Position numbers and translations under genes: made by a program. From the NCBI GenBank assembly GCA_024803745.1, contig JANJXV010000192.1, positions 1,488,001-1,552,000 of the forward strand: 64,000 bases of DNA. Direction: 5' to 3'. The notes beneath the pieces are model-generated. The model saw only the letters and a program-made list of their open reading frames with translations, made no database searches and had not been told where the DNA came from. Positions 11,713-22,765 of this stretch are shown piece after piece (the first letter of the stretch is position 1; every line of letters begins with the position of its first letter). This DNA comes from Megascapheus bottae (Eukaryota; Chordata; Mammalia; Rodentia; Geomyidae).

Positions 11713-14012
11713 ATTTGGGCCAAATGTTGCATGTAAACATCTGACAAGCAACTTAAATGTGTGTTTCAAGACAATCCAACTACCCAGTACTCATGTTGTG
11801 ATAATAATGTTACTCTGTATACAGAAGCTCAAAGACCCATGGATCCAAAACTTTAATTCATATCTTCTCTGCCAAAAGCATCATACTAACCTCTAAAAAG
11901 GAAGACTTTAATTGCAGCACAGGAAGGGTTCACAGTGCAGTAGGGCATAAAATATGCAAGCAAATAATCATAAGGCCAAGTAGAAGGGGTCATGACAGCA
12001 GACACATTCACAGGGTCTAAGGTGGAGATTTATCACACAATTCAATCACATGATTTATTACATAAATTCTTTCATAGGCAAGGATTAAAAGATGAGTAAC
12101 AAAGACACTTGTAAGGATTAAACATAATGGCTAAAGACATTCAACTGAAAAACAAATATGGAAGGTAGACTGTAACAAGTCCATCTAACTGTACTTAAAA
12201 TCGTATTTAATGCTACTTTGTATTCAAAATGTCAAATTTTTCAAATAAAATGAGTGTGATATTCTGTTAAAAATATGGCAAATTTTACCATGATGTATCA
12301 GCAGTGTATTGTATGTACCAAATTGTTGATTAATGTCAGGGTTTCATGAGCCACAATTTTCAACAAATCCAATAGGAATAAAAGCTTTCAGATAACATCA
12401 TTTGAAAATCTCTCAAACTCAGTTCATAATATTAAAAATCACAAACTCTTAGGTATTAATCTTTTCTTAAGCAACATCATCATTGAGAGGTAAAATGCAT
12501 GCTTATGTATGGTTTCAAATGACTTGCCTGCTCATTTAAGGTATCGTGACTAATATATTTTCCTACATGATACTATATTTAAGAATATTTCCACCTTTAA
12601 TTTTAGTCATTTTGATGCTCAGATTCTCCAAAGTATGTATGTATTGTTAATATATAGTCAAAAGTGATGCTCTTTATAATAAAATTCCCACTTATTGGTT
12701 AAACATGTCATTTGAAATATGATGTAAAAATCAATGTTAATAAATTCTTTTAAAAAATAAAATTGTATTTAATAATTTGATTGAGAAGTGTGAGGACAAC
12801 ATGTACACAACCAAATAACTTTAAAAATGAGTGAAGACTGTTAATACATGCAACAATAACTTGCCATTACACTATATTGTTGACATGGTTGTTTCCCATT
12901 GGTTATCAGTTAACAATTCATGAACCATTTTACACAATATATTAAACAATAAAATTATGTATGGTTGATGGTAGAGGCTGTGTGCTTTGCCAGGAGGCAA
13001 AATTAGAGTGATTCATGTGGTTCATTAATTGTGACAAATGTACCATACAAAAGTAAAATATTAATAATACAGGAAAGCAGCTGTAGACTACTTGAGAACT
13101 CTCTGTACTGTCTTCACAACTTTCACAAACATCTAAAACTACATGGACTTTAAAAGTTTATTACAAGTAAATATGTATCACATGGAGTTAAAATAACTCA
13201 AAGCCTGTAGGAAAGAAATGGTCAGAAACAGCAATATGAACTTCCATACATCTTAAAAAACACATGGAAATGTGTCCATCCATGCCAAAGATACTATTTT
13301 TCACCTTGTTCTCTCAGCTACAAAGAGCAACACACAAAACGTAATAAACATGCCTAATTTCCAGATCTGGGTTTATAATACCATTCTCCAATACAAGGAG
13401 ACAATAATCCTCGGGGAATGCCTGTTTCTAACATTGTGACCATAAATAGTTTGTACTAAAAATAAAAACTGAATTTTCAAAGCAAAAATATATTGGTAAT
13501 CATGTGACAGAGTTGTAGCACAGAGCTCATAGAGCTCTAGAGGCAACTAGGTAGTAATAGATTTGTGTTAGGTTATCACCACAAGTATAAAACGAATGTC
13601 CATCAATTCATTCTCATCTAAAGGGCAGGTTGAACAGAAGGAAAGAACAGAGAATCTCTCCTTCATAGAGATTTCCAAATAACTTATGAAGGTACTCCAA
13701 ACTCAGTGAGGTTCAGAAACAACTCCCTACATGTGCATATACATTTTGCATAATGATTTCCTTCTAAAGAAATACATAATACCAACAGTGATAACATATC
13801 AACAGTATGTACCTTTAACATGGCATGGCATGATAACAACTGTGTCTTACTTCTATGTTCTCAGAATGCTAGATATTCCTTCTGATCATCAGAGAAGAAT
13901 TATGACAGTGGAACATACTATCTAATTCACAAAGCATGCTCCTTAAAACCAGGAAGGGTCATCAAAACTGAAACAGAAGTCTAAGAGTCTATACAGACAG
14001 GAGGAGTCAATG
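11713..14012. other. AT-rich intergenic, no recognisable feature
   Basis: A long, AT-rich unique stretch with scattered short frames (for example 13731-13925) that resemble nothing known. No young transposon is seen in these 2.3 kb, which is unusual for this window. Confidence 0.45.
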
Positions 14013-14245
14013 TCAGTTGCAGGCTCGAACTCAGGGCCTGAGCAATGTCCCTAAGCTCTTTTGCTCAAGGCTAGTGCTCTACCACTTTGAGCCACAGAGC
14101 CACTCTGGTCTTCTTGTGGTTGATTGGAGATAAGAGTTTCAGAGACTGTCCTGCCTGGACTAGCTTTGAACCATGATCCTCTCTGATCTCAGCCTCTACA
14201 GTAGCTAGGATTACATTCGAGAGTCAGTAGCCTACAGCATCAAGT
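14013..14245 (-). mobile_element. composite SINE (7SL-like head, ID-like tail)
   Basis: The ID part (CGAACTCAGGGCCTGAGCA, CTCTACCACTTTGAGCCACA) is followed by GGTTGATTGGAGATAAGAG and the reversed head (GATCTCAGCCTCTACAGTAG, CTAGGATTACA). It lies on the minus strand. Confidence 0.85.
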
Positions 14246-15000
14246 GCAATCCTAAGTACAACTAAGAAACAGAAGAGAATTAGGGGGAAAAAAAGGAAAT
14301 GGAGTAAAATATATGGGCTTTTGTTAAAAATAATATATCAGTGTTGGTCTATTTCATATAATAAATGTATCATAGTGATATAAGATATTTATTAAGAAGG
14401 AAAACTAGGTGCAGTGTATATGAGAATCTCCCCTAGAGTCTTTGCAACTTGGGAATGAGTCTAAAGCTACTCTGTCTTGAAAAGCTTGATAGAAGTAAGT
14501 ATCTATCACAAAGAGCTAAAAGTGATTCAAAGAATGTGGAAAAACTGAATCTTTTTACCTTTCTGAGCTTTTAGAAAAGAAAAAAAAACTATCCTACAAA
14601 TATGCACCTCTGACTATTAAGAAGTTAAGCAACTTACAAACATATATGACAAGTATGTGTCTCTCAATATAAGAGATTCCAAGAAAAGAACAATTCCTTC
14701 ACAAGTTCCAGGAAGTAGAACTTTGGAAAACAAATAGACTCCAAGTGTTGTAGGACAGAGTAATCTGACCTTCCTAAAGTGGAGAGAATTGGTATCATTA
14801 AGGAATAAGATTGTCTCACTGAATGGCTCTCTCTCAATTTCAAGGAGATTCTTTCTCATTTCTCTTACCAAAACATCCAAAAAGATGAGCCTGAAATGAA
14901 CTACTAAAGACTGAATAGACTGTGGTCAATTTTCGCAGCAATTGAACAAAATAGGTTCACATGGAATCTCGAAACTAGGCAAAATCACCAGAGTCAGCCC
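14246..15000. other. intergenic, no recognisable feature
   Basis: An open frame at 14617-14880 on the minus strand has no recognisable domain and is treated as chance. Confidence 0.4.
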
Positions 15001-15004
15001 CTCA

Positions 15005-15130
15005 CTGTGAGGAAACTGAGACCCAAAGATATTATGAAAGTGTTTTGTTCTAGAAAATATGTGCAGCTGCTGGCTCGGTTGTCCTGAGCTAAGTTACCTC
15101 TAACTCCAGAGTCCTGAATTACCAGGGACC
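15005..15130 (-). mobile_element. probable MIR fragment
   Basis: GTGAGGAAACTGAGACCCAA is the reverse-complement MIR core word. Weaker similarity follows, ending AACTCCAGAGTCCTGAATTA. Confidence 0.5.
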
Positions 15131-15354
15131 AACAAATGACTATTCTATAAGACTTACTGTTTTTCAACGCCATTTCAGTTTCCCTCTCTCCATCTCTCCG
15201 TCACCCATCCTCTTCTATCAGCATCAATAGCGCTGCTCGATCACAAAACATTTTCTTACTATGACTATATAGGGCTTAAAATAGTAAACGTAAGGAGGGA
15301 GTCAATCTGATTTAAAATGTTGTATTCACATTTATAAAATACACAGGGAAACCC

Positions 15355-15645
15355 TTTTGAAAAAATGAATGACAGGATGTAAATCCTCCTTGGGATATTA
15401 GAGGCAGGGGTAAAGGGACAGAGAAGATGAAGGAGGGGTTATTATGATCAAAATATAACCAAACTACTTCACAGACATACGTGAAAATGGCACAAAAAGC
15501 TTTTTGAGATTGTTCTGGGATGGGGGAAGAAGGATAAAGGAAAGTGGTGGAGGGGTGTGAGTCTGATCAAAGCACATTCTAGGTCTGTACGGACAGATCA
15601 AAATGAAAACCTCTTTGTACTGCTACATGAGGCCAATAAAAAAGT
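15355..15645 (+). mobile_element. old L1 3' UTR
   Basis: Two purine-rich blocks (GAAGATGAAGGAGGGG and GGGATGGGGGAAGAAGG) each lead into a TCTGATCAAAGCACATT/ATGATCAAAATATA-type stretch. It ends with CCAATAAAAAAGTG. This is the layout of older rodent L1 tails, possibly with a duplicated segment. Confidence 0.6.
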
Positions 15646-15649
15646 GAAG

Positions 15650-17095
15650 GAAAAATAAAATAAAATCGTAATCTACACAGTGCGCCCATGCACCCTCTGC
15701 CCAAGAATACACACATGAGGTAACTTACAATCCAACCCTGAAAGACGAAGTGTTAGACTAGCACAAAGCAGCCATGCCCTAAAGTGACAAGCTAATACAG
15801 GAACCGAAGTGCACAATTGCACACTGTAATAAACTCAAAAACTATATTAAAGAAATGTTTGCTTATTAAAGTGGAACCAATTAAATGTAATCAGATAAAA
15901 AGTGATGCATTTCTTCTTCTGTATTAATTTAATTTGGATGAGAAAAAGCAATACTCAAATTAATCACTTCAGTGGGACTTGGTTGAAATGGCTAGGTTTC
16001 CTAGCCTATCAATCTTAAAATGAAGAAGAAGAAACACAAAAGAAGTTTAATTTAAATAAAGCACAGCTTCAAACTTCAAAATAATCAGAAATTGAGCAGA
16101 CACAGCTATTGTTCCAACTTAGATTCTAATTAGTCTTCTTCAGTTTAACAGTGATATGCATTCCATAAATTTGCAAATTTAGCAATTATCTATTTAAAAA
16201 ATTCTTCCTTTAAATAACTTAAGTGATGTCTGAAAAAACTCAAAATAAAAGCAACAGATACAGAAATCTTTAAAGATGAAAAATCTGCCTGACTGGACTG
16301 TACTGAGAAATGAGAAAAGGTCTGTGCTTCTACAAATTACCTCAAAAACTGCATCATTTGGCCACAAATTTCAGCATTATTAAACTTCCAAAACCTCAAG
16401 GATAGAACAAAAATGTCAGTGCTGATGGCAAGCCAGAGTAAACTTGTATTATTGTAATGCTTCAAAAAAGGACAAAACCTGAATTTCAGAGCAGAAAGAA
16501 ATCTTTACAAAGACCTCCTAATCCAAATCTCATGTTTTGCATTGGTGCCACTTGCCTGCAAATTTGGAGTAATTTTCCAGAAGGCACAAGGTCGTCAGGA
16601 TTATATCACAGAGGTGCCACCTGCTCATTTCATGTTTCTCACCCTCTGCATAAGGTACAGGTCCCTCACAATCTTCTCTCCGGAGATGGATGGCTGCCAG
16701 ACTTGCTAAAATATGAACGCTGTACTTCCTTAGCCTCCTCTGGGTTTGCTGGGTTCCATTTTACCCTACAACTCAATAGTATTCATCCTTTGGTTTTTCT
16801 TTCCTCGTGTAGCTCAAGACCTAACCGTTGGATTTCTAGCTTGAAGCAACGGGCCTAAAACACAATACAATCTTGATTCTTTTCCTATCATACAGTGACA
16901 GTAAGAAAATCATGTTTTCATACACAGGCCAATAAGAAAGGAGAAGTGATGAAAATAAATGCTAGCTAATAATTAAAGTAAGGAGTGATCCTAGAATAAC
17001 TACACAGCTGGTTTATTTGTAAAATCTAGGTACCAGATTTGCAAGTATTCCTGGTATATTTTATGGCCATGTGATCTGGAAGGCCCCAAAGTAAA
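15650..17095. other. intergenic, no recognisable feature
   Basis: The stretch 15890-16210 is AT-rich with many TAAT/ATTA words. The open frame at 16457-16858 has no known domain. Confidence 0.4.
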
Positions 17096-17099
17096 AACC

Positions 17100-17205
17100 T
17101 ATCTGACCTGGGTTCAAATCTCCCTGGAACTTGTGGAACAAGACAATTTTCTGTGTGTCTGTTTTCAAATCTGTAAAATGAAGGGCTCAAACCAAAGGCT
17201 CACAG
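17100..17205 (+). mobile_element. MIR SINE
   Basis: GACCTGGGTTCAAATCTCCC (box B region) is followed by TGTGTGTCTGTTTTCAAATC and TGTAAAATGAAGGG. This is the order of the MIR core on the + strand. Confidence 0.78.
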
Positions 17206-17209
17206 TGGG

Positions 17210-18240
17210 CCTACTCAGCTACTTTAATGCTACCCTTTTAACTAATTATTTGAAGACTTCTAAGGTCCTTGAAGACTACTGCCTTAAGTCATTTAAATAT
17301 TCCCCAGAAACCATAGGAATGTGATTAATTTTCCGAAGGCAGCAAACATTTGCATACCAAAAGCTATTTTTCATTTTAACATGGCCTAGCTCCTGTCCTA
17401 ATTACAATCAAATTTTTATTAATAAAGTAATGCTGTCTCATTTCAACCAATCTGCTGCCAAAAGAAAAAGAGAGCCTGAAAACTTCACATTTATTCCATC
17501 ATTCCAGCGATCTCTCAGAAACCAATTACAATCATCAAAGACAAACAATATCAAAGCTTTTAAGTGGGTATAGTACATATACAGAAAAGATGTAGTATAT
17601 GATAGGAGACACCACAAAAAGAGAATTTGACAATATTGTATAAAATACAAAGTATTTCATTGCATAAGTAGAGAACTAGATAACCAATGAATCCTAATTC
17701 CTTATGCATCTAGAAATTTCCCATTTTTTTGGATAGTGTAGCCTCCCAGTGGCTGACCTAGAGTTAATATCCAGACTCTGTCATTGTTGGCTGTGAGTGG
17801 CATAACTCCATTGCCCACTGTTCTCTATGAATAGATGAAAATAATTTCATACAATAATCATTTCACATAATACATGTGCATCCATCTACACTGATCAAGG
17901 CATTTGAAATACAATATGTACTTATTCTCTGAGAGCTATCTGCATAGACCATTCTCCTAACATCTCATTTCACTCCACAAACTATCAATATCCTGTTGGC
18001 ACATACTTTAACAGTTATAAGTCCAGCTATGTAATGTTTAACATAGCACCCTGGATAGGCAATAAGCCACCACAATGAGAAAAATTACATCAGAAGGTAA
18101 ATTCAAGTGAATGAATTATAGAAATTAGTAATTTTTAAAGAAAATTGTGACTAAGAATTTTCTATCCAGACACAACTTACATATTTTCAGCACCTAAACA
18201 GTATAGCCAAGTCTAATCAGGCCTAATTTTTTTCATGAAA
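17210..18240. other. intergenic, no recognisable feature
   Basis: Unique-looking AT-rich sequence with no assignable repeats. Confidence 0.4.
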
Positions 18241-18246
18241 TTAGAC

Positions 18247-18478
18247 TACATGCTAAGCACAGTGGCTCTTGTCTGTACTCTTAGCTGCTCAGATGTGGAG
18301 ATCAGGAAGATGTAGTTCCAGGCTAGCCCAGTCAAAAAGTTAATAAGGCCCCAGCTCACCCAATACCTTGGTGTGATGACTAGCTCTGCTATAAGCATTA
18401 AGTAGAAGGATTATAGTCTTTGACTTAGCAAAAATGCAAGACTACTTGAAAAAAATAATTAAAGCAAAATAAAATAAA
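18247..18478 (+). mobile_element. 7SL-derived (B1-like) SINE, probably two heads
   Basis: The element starts with a degenerate B1 head (AAGCACAGTGGCTCTTGTCTG, TTAGCTGCTCAGATGTGGAG) and GGCTAGCCCAG. A second degenerate unit ends GCAAGACTACTTGAAAAAAA. No ID half is seen, so this is a type different from the common composite SINE here. Confidence 0.6.
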
Positions 18479-18502
18479 TAAACTAAAAACAAATATCTAA
18501 AG

Positions 18503-18645
18503 CAGGGCCGTGAGTTTGGCCTAGGGGTAGAGTGCTTCCCTAGCATGCACAAAGACCTGGGTTCCACTCCTTGGTAACACACACATAGAAAAAGCCAGAA
18601 GTGGGGCTGTGCCTCAAGTGGTAGAGCACTAGCCTTAAGAAAGCC
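18503..18645 (+). mobile_element. dimeric ID-like SINE
   Basis: GTTTGGCCTAGGGGTAGAGT and CCTGGGTTCCACTCC form the first unit. CTCAAGTGGTAGAGCACTAG begins the second, which is cut short where an L1 tail begins. Confidence 0.85.
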
Positions 18646-18654
18646 CTCAAAACC

Positions 18655-19026
18655 TATGTACATAAGGTCATATAGAATGAGACCAAATAAAATGAACTCT
18701 AGGAAATGGAAACAAAAAGTTTATCCTGTGTGGTTGTTGTTCTTAATGTCCTATCTTATTTCTCTTTTCTTTTTTTGCCCATATGATTAATCTCATGTTG
18801 TTACCGTATCTGACTTTGTTACCAGCTATATTGTATATATGTTTATTTGAAATAGGGAAGGGAAAGGAGGAAAAAAAAGAGATTGGGAGGCAGTGGGGGA
18901 AAGAAATGGGGGACAAAAACATGAGAAGGGGTATCAATGTGTGAGAACTAATGTACCTGCTATCTGACAAATGTAACTGTAAACCCTCTATACATTATCC
19001 TGACCATAAAATTTTTTAAAAAATAA
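18655..19026 (+). mobile_element. L1 3' UTR, lineage B
   Basis: The order is CATATAGAATGAGACC, a pyrimidine-rich stretch, TTTGAAATAGGGAAGGG and a G/A-rich tract with GGGGGAAAGAAATGGGGG. It ends CCTGACCATAAAATTTT. The CCGACAATAAAAT-type ending defines a lineage shared with 25267-25640 and 62080-62350. Confidence 0.85.
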
Positions 19027-19034
19027 AACTTCAA

Positions 19035-19285
19035 TTTTTTTCCTTTTTTTATTGTAATTAGTAAAAGGGTTACATGATATTTGCCAGATAGAAGGTGCAT
19101 TAATTCACATACATTGATACCCTTTCACATGTCTTGGTACCCATTACCCTCCCCCGCACACCCCCCACCCATCTTGGTTTTCCCCCCTTCCCTATCAAAT
19201 TTCAAATAATCAAATACAAATAAATTCAATATATCAGATAACAGATATCAGATATCAGATAACAATATATCAGGTAAAAGCGGAC
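19035..19285 (-). mobile_element. L1 3' UTR, lineage A
   Basis: This is the reverse of the lineage A tail (TTTATTGTAATTAGTAAAAG, TTTGCCAGATAGAAGGTGCA) with the C-rich tract at 19148-19193. Its 5' break lies after a small local duplication of CAGATATCAGATA. It sits tail to tail with the L1 at 18655-19026. Confidence 0.88.
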
Positions 19286-19340
19286 ACACTGAAAACTTTA
19301 CAGGACGGAATAAATTTTTTTTAAAGAAAAGAAAAGAAAA

Positions 19341-19446
19341 ATCCAGAAGTGGGGCTGTGGCACAAGTGCTAGAGAACTAGTCTTGAGAAAGCCCAAGGAC
19401 GGTGCTCAGGCCCTGATTTCAAGCCCCAGGACGGCCAAAAAAAAAC
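19341..19446 (+). mobile_element. ID-like SINE, single unit
   Basis: CCAGAAGTGGGGCTGTGGCA, GAGAACTAGTCTTGAGAAAG and TTTCAAGCCCCAGGACGG, followed by an A-run. This is the second unit of the dimeric element only. Confidence 0.85.
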
Positions 19447-19455
19447 CCTCACCTT

Positions 19456-19675
19456 CCTCCAGGTGCAGTGCTTATGCCTATAATCCTAATTACTCAGGAG
19501 GCTGTGACCTGAGGATCGCAATTCAAAGCCAGCCCATGAGAATCTTATCTCCAATTAACCACTAGAAAATTGGAAGTGGCACTGTGGCTCAAGGGGTAGG
19601 GTGGTAGCCTTGAGCTGAAGAGCTCAGGGACAGCACCCAGGCCCAGACTTCAAACCCCATGATGGCAAAAAAATT
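19456..19675 (+). mobile_element. composite SINE (7SL-like head, ID-like tail)
   Basis: The head has GCCTATAATCCTAATTACTC and AGGAGGCTGTGACCTGAGGA. A linker TTATCTCCAATTAACCACTA follows, then the ID unit with GGCACTGTGGCTCAAGGGGT and an A-run. It is one of the better-preserved copies in the window. Confidence 0.9.
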
Positions 19676-19939
19676 CTAAAGCAAAAAGTACCTGAACGTG
19701 TAGTTCAAGTGGCAATGTCCAAGATCCCTAAATTTAAAGCCATTATCACCACAAATAAATAATACAAAACAATGGACCTCCGTTTAGAAAATACCAACCC
19801 AGTTATTAGTAGCCCATGAGACACGAACAGTTCAGATTATCTTTGGAGAAAAAGACACAAGAAAGTATTTTACAGAAAAAAAAATTAAAGAGAATCCCAA
19901 TTGTTCATGTGCAGAAATTCCTCTGGATTTTGTGGATAA
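19676..19939. other. intergenic
   Basis: A short unique stretch between a SINE and an L1, with no feature recognised. Confidence 0.4.
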
Positions 19940-20735
19940 GAAAGGTAGATCTGATGCTCCTCAGTTGATGAGTGGATCAACAAGATGTGGCAGTTGTACT
20001 TGGTTATTTGAAATTTGATAAGGAAGGGGGGGAAACCAAGACGGGTGGGAGGCGGGGGGGGAGGGTAATGGGTATCAAGACGTGAATTAATGCACCTTCT
20101 ATCTGGCAAATATCATGTAATCCTTTTACTAATTACAATAAAAAATTTTAAAAAAAGATGTGGTATTTATACACAATGGAATTCTATGCAGCTGTCAGAA
20201 AGCATGACATCGGCCCATTTGTAAGGATATGGAAAGACAGAAAAAAATCATATTAAGTGAAGTAAGCCAGACTCAAAGCAACATAGGCTCAATGGTTTCC
20301 CTCATTTGTCATAATCAGTAGAAACCTTGGGCTCTCCTAGCAGAGATTCACAATAGAACAAAATCTAGATACATAAGGCAGTATAGTATGATGCTAAATG
20401 AAGGACCTCCAGGATATAGAAACAAAAGCCGTATAATAAGTGAATGTTTTCCTTAATGTACTATGTTATCTCTCATCTCTTTTGCTCTCCCTTGGTTACC
20501 TCAATTTGTTACAGTATTTTTACCTTGTTATCTGATATATTGTATATATGTTTATTTGGTTATTTGAAATAGGATAGGGAAGGGGGGAAATCATGATGAG
20601 CAGGGGGAGGGGGGAGGGAAATGGGGACCATGAGAAAAAGTATCAATATTTGTGAGGTAATGTACCTTCTATCTGGTGAATATAATGTAACCCTTCTATT
20701 AATTACAATAAAAAATATACAAAAAAATGGTTTCA
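19940..20735 (+). mobile_element. L1 3' end (ORF2 C-terminus and 3' UTR), interrupted by a second L1
   Basis: The outer element enters at the ORF2 stretch encoding the dead VDEWIN/YLYTMEFYAA region (CCTCAGTTGATGAGTGGATC and, after the insert, ACACAATGGAATTCTATGCA). It runs through the 3' UTR with the G-rich tract (20579-20624) to CAATAAAAAATATAC. A younger L1 tail at 19991-20154 splits it. The coding remnant is not functional. Confidence 0.92.
19991..20154 (+). mobile_element. nested short L1 3' UTR insertion with target-site duplication
   Basis: About 160 bases of L1 3' UTR, from CTTGGTTATTTGAAATTTG through the G-rich tract (20027-20063) to the AATAAAAAATTTT tail, lie inside the older L1. 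The 9-base word AAGATGTGG occurs just before the insert (19982-19990) and just after its A-tail (20155-20163). Removing the insert and one copy restores the outer L1 reading. Confidence 0.9.
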
Positions 20736-21060
20736 CGGAAAAGTGACATTTGAAGTAAAGAAGATAAGTCAACGTAGATTGAAAATCACTTTAAACAAAT
20801 TTTGAAAGACACAGATCTGCACTGCAGAGATAGAAGAAAAGAAAATAGAAGATAGAAGACCTAAAAGGCAAAGTGAAGGCCAGATCATAAAAGACCTGAG
20901 GGGCTACGTTAGAAGCCATAGTTTTGAAAGAAGGGTAATGAAAACCCCTGAAGGCATTTAGAAGAGAGAATATGTGGTGTGTTCTGATACACAACACATC
21001 TTACATGGATTGGTGTAAAGAAATACAGGAGCAAGAAATCCTCATCAGAAGTCATAAGGG
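20736..21060 (-). mobile_element. ancient L2-like LINE fragment
   Basis: AAAAGTGACATTTGAAGTAAAG and GAAGGCCAGATCATAAAAGA match what I recall of a minus-strand L2-like repeat. Similarity seems to resume at 21480-21690. Family assignment is from memory and is uncertain. Confidence 0.45.
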
Positions 21061-21164
21061 AGGTGGACAAAGAACTCTAGTTTATACTAAATAATCACTT
21101 AAGAATTTAAACATAGATGAACTGTTATAAAATTGTGTTTTGGTTGTTTGCTTGTTAGTTGGTT

Positions 21165-21275
21165 GGTTTGTGACAGGTTCATGCTATGTATCCCAGGCTG
21201 CTAAAACCCAAGGTATTTCTGTCTCAGCCTCCTGAGCACAGGGATTACAAAAGCATGCACCACCACAGAAAATTG
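21165..21275 (-). mobile_element. 7SL/B1-like SINE fragment
   Basis: GCTATGTATCCCAGGCTGCT, TCTCAGCCTCCTGAGCACAG and GGATTACAAAAGCATGCACC form a reversed Alu/B1-like head. Confidence 0.75.
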
Positions 21276-21388
21276 TCAGGATATAGCAATATATTAGAAA
21301 TAAAAAAGACGATTTCCATGAAGATACTTACATTTCTACTTGTTGCATTTGCAAATTTAATCTCAAAAAGAGGAAGATATATGTGCAC

Positions 21389-21419
21389 TCCTATACTATT
21401 ACTATGTAATAGTATAGGA
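21389..21419. repeat. inverted repeat, 13-base arms, 5-base loop
   Basis: TCCTATACTATTA (21389-21401) and TAATAGTATAGGA (21407-21419) are perfect reverse complements around CTATG. No function is known. Confidence 0.9.
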
Positions 21420-21479
21420 TCATAGAACATATTTGGATTTTTTTGATGAATATTAGAAAGAGTCTTAGATAGAGGATAT

Positions 21480-21690
21480 TCTTTCACTATGGACATGCGT
21501 TTGAGACATCCAGGTAAAGATGTGTAAGCATGCAGAATAGTAAGTCTATTCCTGCAAGGAGCGTAATGTCTACAGAAAGGAATTGGGAATATTCACATAG
21601 ACTTGGAAAGTAAAATGCTGGACATGCCGGAGATTGCCTGGAAAGAGAACTCAGTATGAGAAGACACTCTGGCAGAACTTAATGGTTCAC
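21480..21690 (-). mobile_element. ancient L2-like fragment (continuation)
   Basis: TATGGACATGCGTTTGAGAC and ATCCAGGTAAAGATGTG resemble the next part of the same ancient repeat as 20736-21060. The gap between them includes a SINE. Confidence 0.4.
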
Positions 21691-21771
21691 AAATTAAATG
21701 TAATGTATAGCTGCAAATCAGTCTATACTAGGAATGGAATGTATATGCAAATTATCATAATATATATTATT

Positions 21772-22764
21772 TTTTTATTAATTTTTTATTTTTTATTGTA
21801 ATTAGTAAAAGGGTTACATGATATTTGCCAGATAGAAGGTGCATTAATTCACATACATTGATACCCTTTCACATGTCTTGGTACCCATTTCCCTCCCCCT
21901 CCCCACACCCCCCACCCGTCTTGGTTTCCCCCCTTCCCTATCAAATTTCAAATATCCAAATACAAATAAATTCAATATATCAGATAACAAAGTGAGATAC
22001 TATAACAATATGAGATAACCAAGGGACAGCAAAGGAGATGAGAGACAACATAGTACTTTAAGGACAACAATCATTCATTATACGGCTTTTGTTTCAATAT
22101 CCTGGAGGTCCTTTCAATTAGCTTCACATTATATGGCCTTATGTATCAAGATTTTGCTCTATTGCAGATCTCTGCTAGTAGAGCCCAAGGTTTCTACTGA
22201 TTATGACGAATGAGGAAAACCATTGAGCCTAATTTCCCTTGAGTCTGGCTTACTTCACTTAATATGATTTTTTCTAAGTCTTTCCATTTCCTAACAAATG
22301 GGGCGATGTCATTCTTTCTGACAGCAGCATAGAATTCCATTGTGTACAAATACCACAACTTGTTGATCCACTCATCCACTGAGGGACATCTAGGTTGGTT
22401 CTATATCTTTGCTATGGTGAATAGTGCTGCAATGAACATTGTTGTGCTAGAGGATTTAGTATGTCCTTGTTTCTGGATGGTTGAGTAAATGCCAAGTAGT
22501 GGAATTGCTGGGTCATAGGGGAGTTCTATGGTTAGCCTTTTGAGGCACTGCCACATTGCTTTCCATAGTGGTTGAACGAGTTTGCACTCCCACCAATAGT
22601 GTAGTAGTGATCACTCCTGGCCACATCCCCTCCAGCATCTGTTGTTGTTAATTTTCCTGATCCTGGCCATTCTAACTGGAGTGAGGTGGAATCTTAGAGT
22701 TGTTTTGATTTGCATTTCTTTTATAACCAGAGATGTTGAGCATTTCTTCATGTGTCTATAGGCC
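21772..22764 (-). mobile_element. L1 3' end, lineage A (3' UTR plus ORF2 C-terminus)
   Basis: The element starts with the reversed A-tail (TTTTTTATTGTAATTAGTAA), then the C-rich tract at 21893-21931. ORF2 C-terminal words follow on the minus strand: FYAAVRKNDIAPFVRKWKDL and IILSEVSQTQGK at 22194-22379, and further decayed coding up to 22764. It is the longest L1 piece in the window. It lacks endonuclease and RT domains. Confidence 0.93.
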
Positions 22765-22765
22765 T

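Noticed and set aside
22194..22379. A short minus-strand frame as a gene
   Set aside because: It is the same L1 ORF2 C-terminal segment as at 4912-5370.
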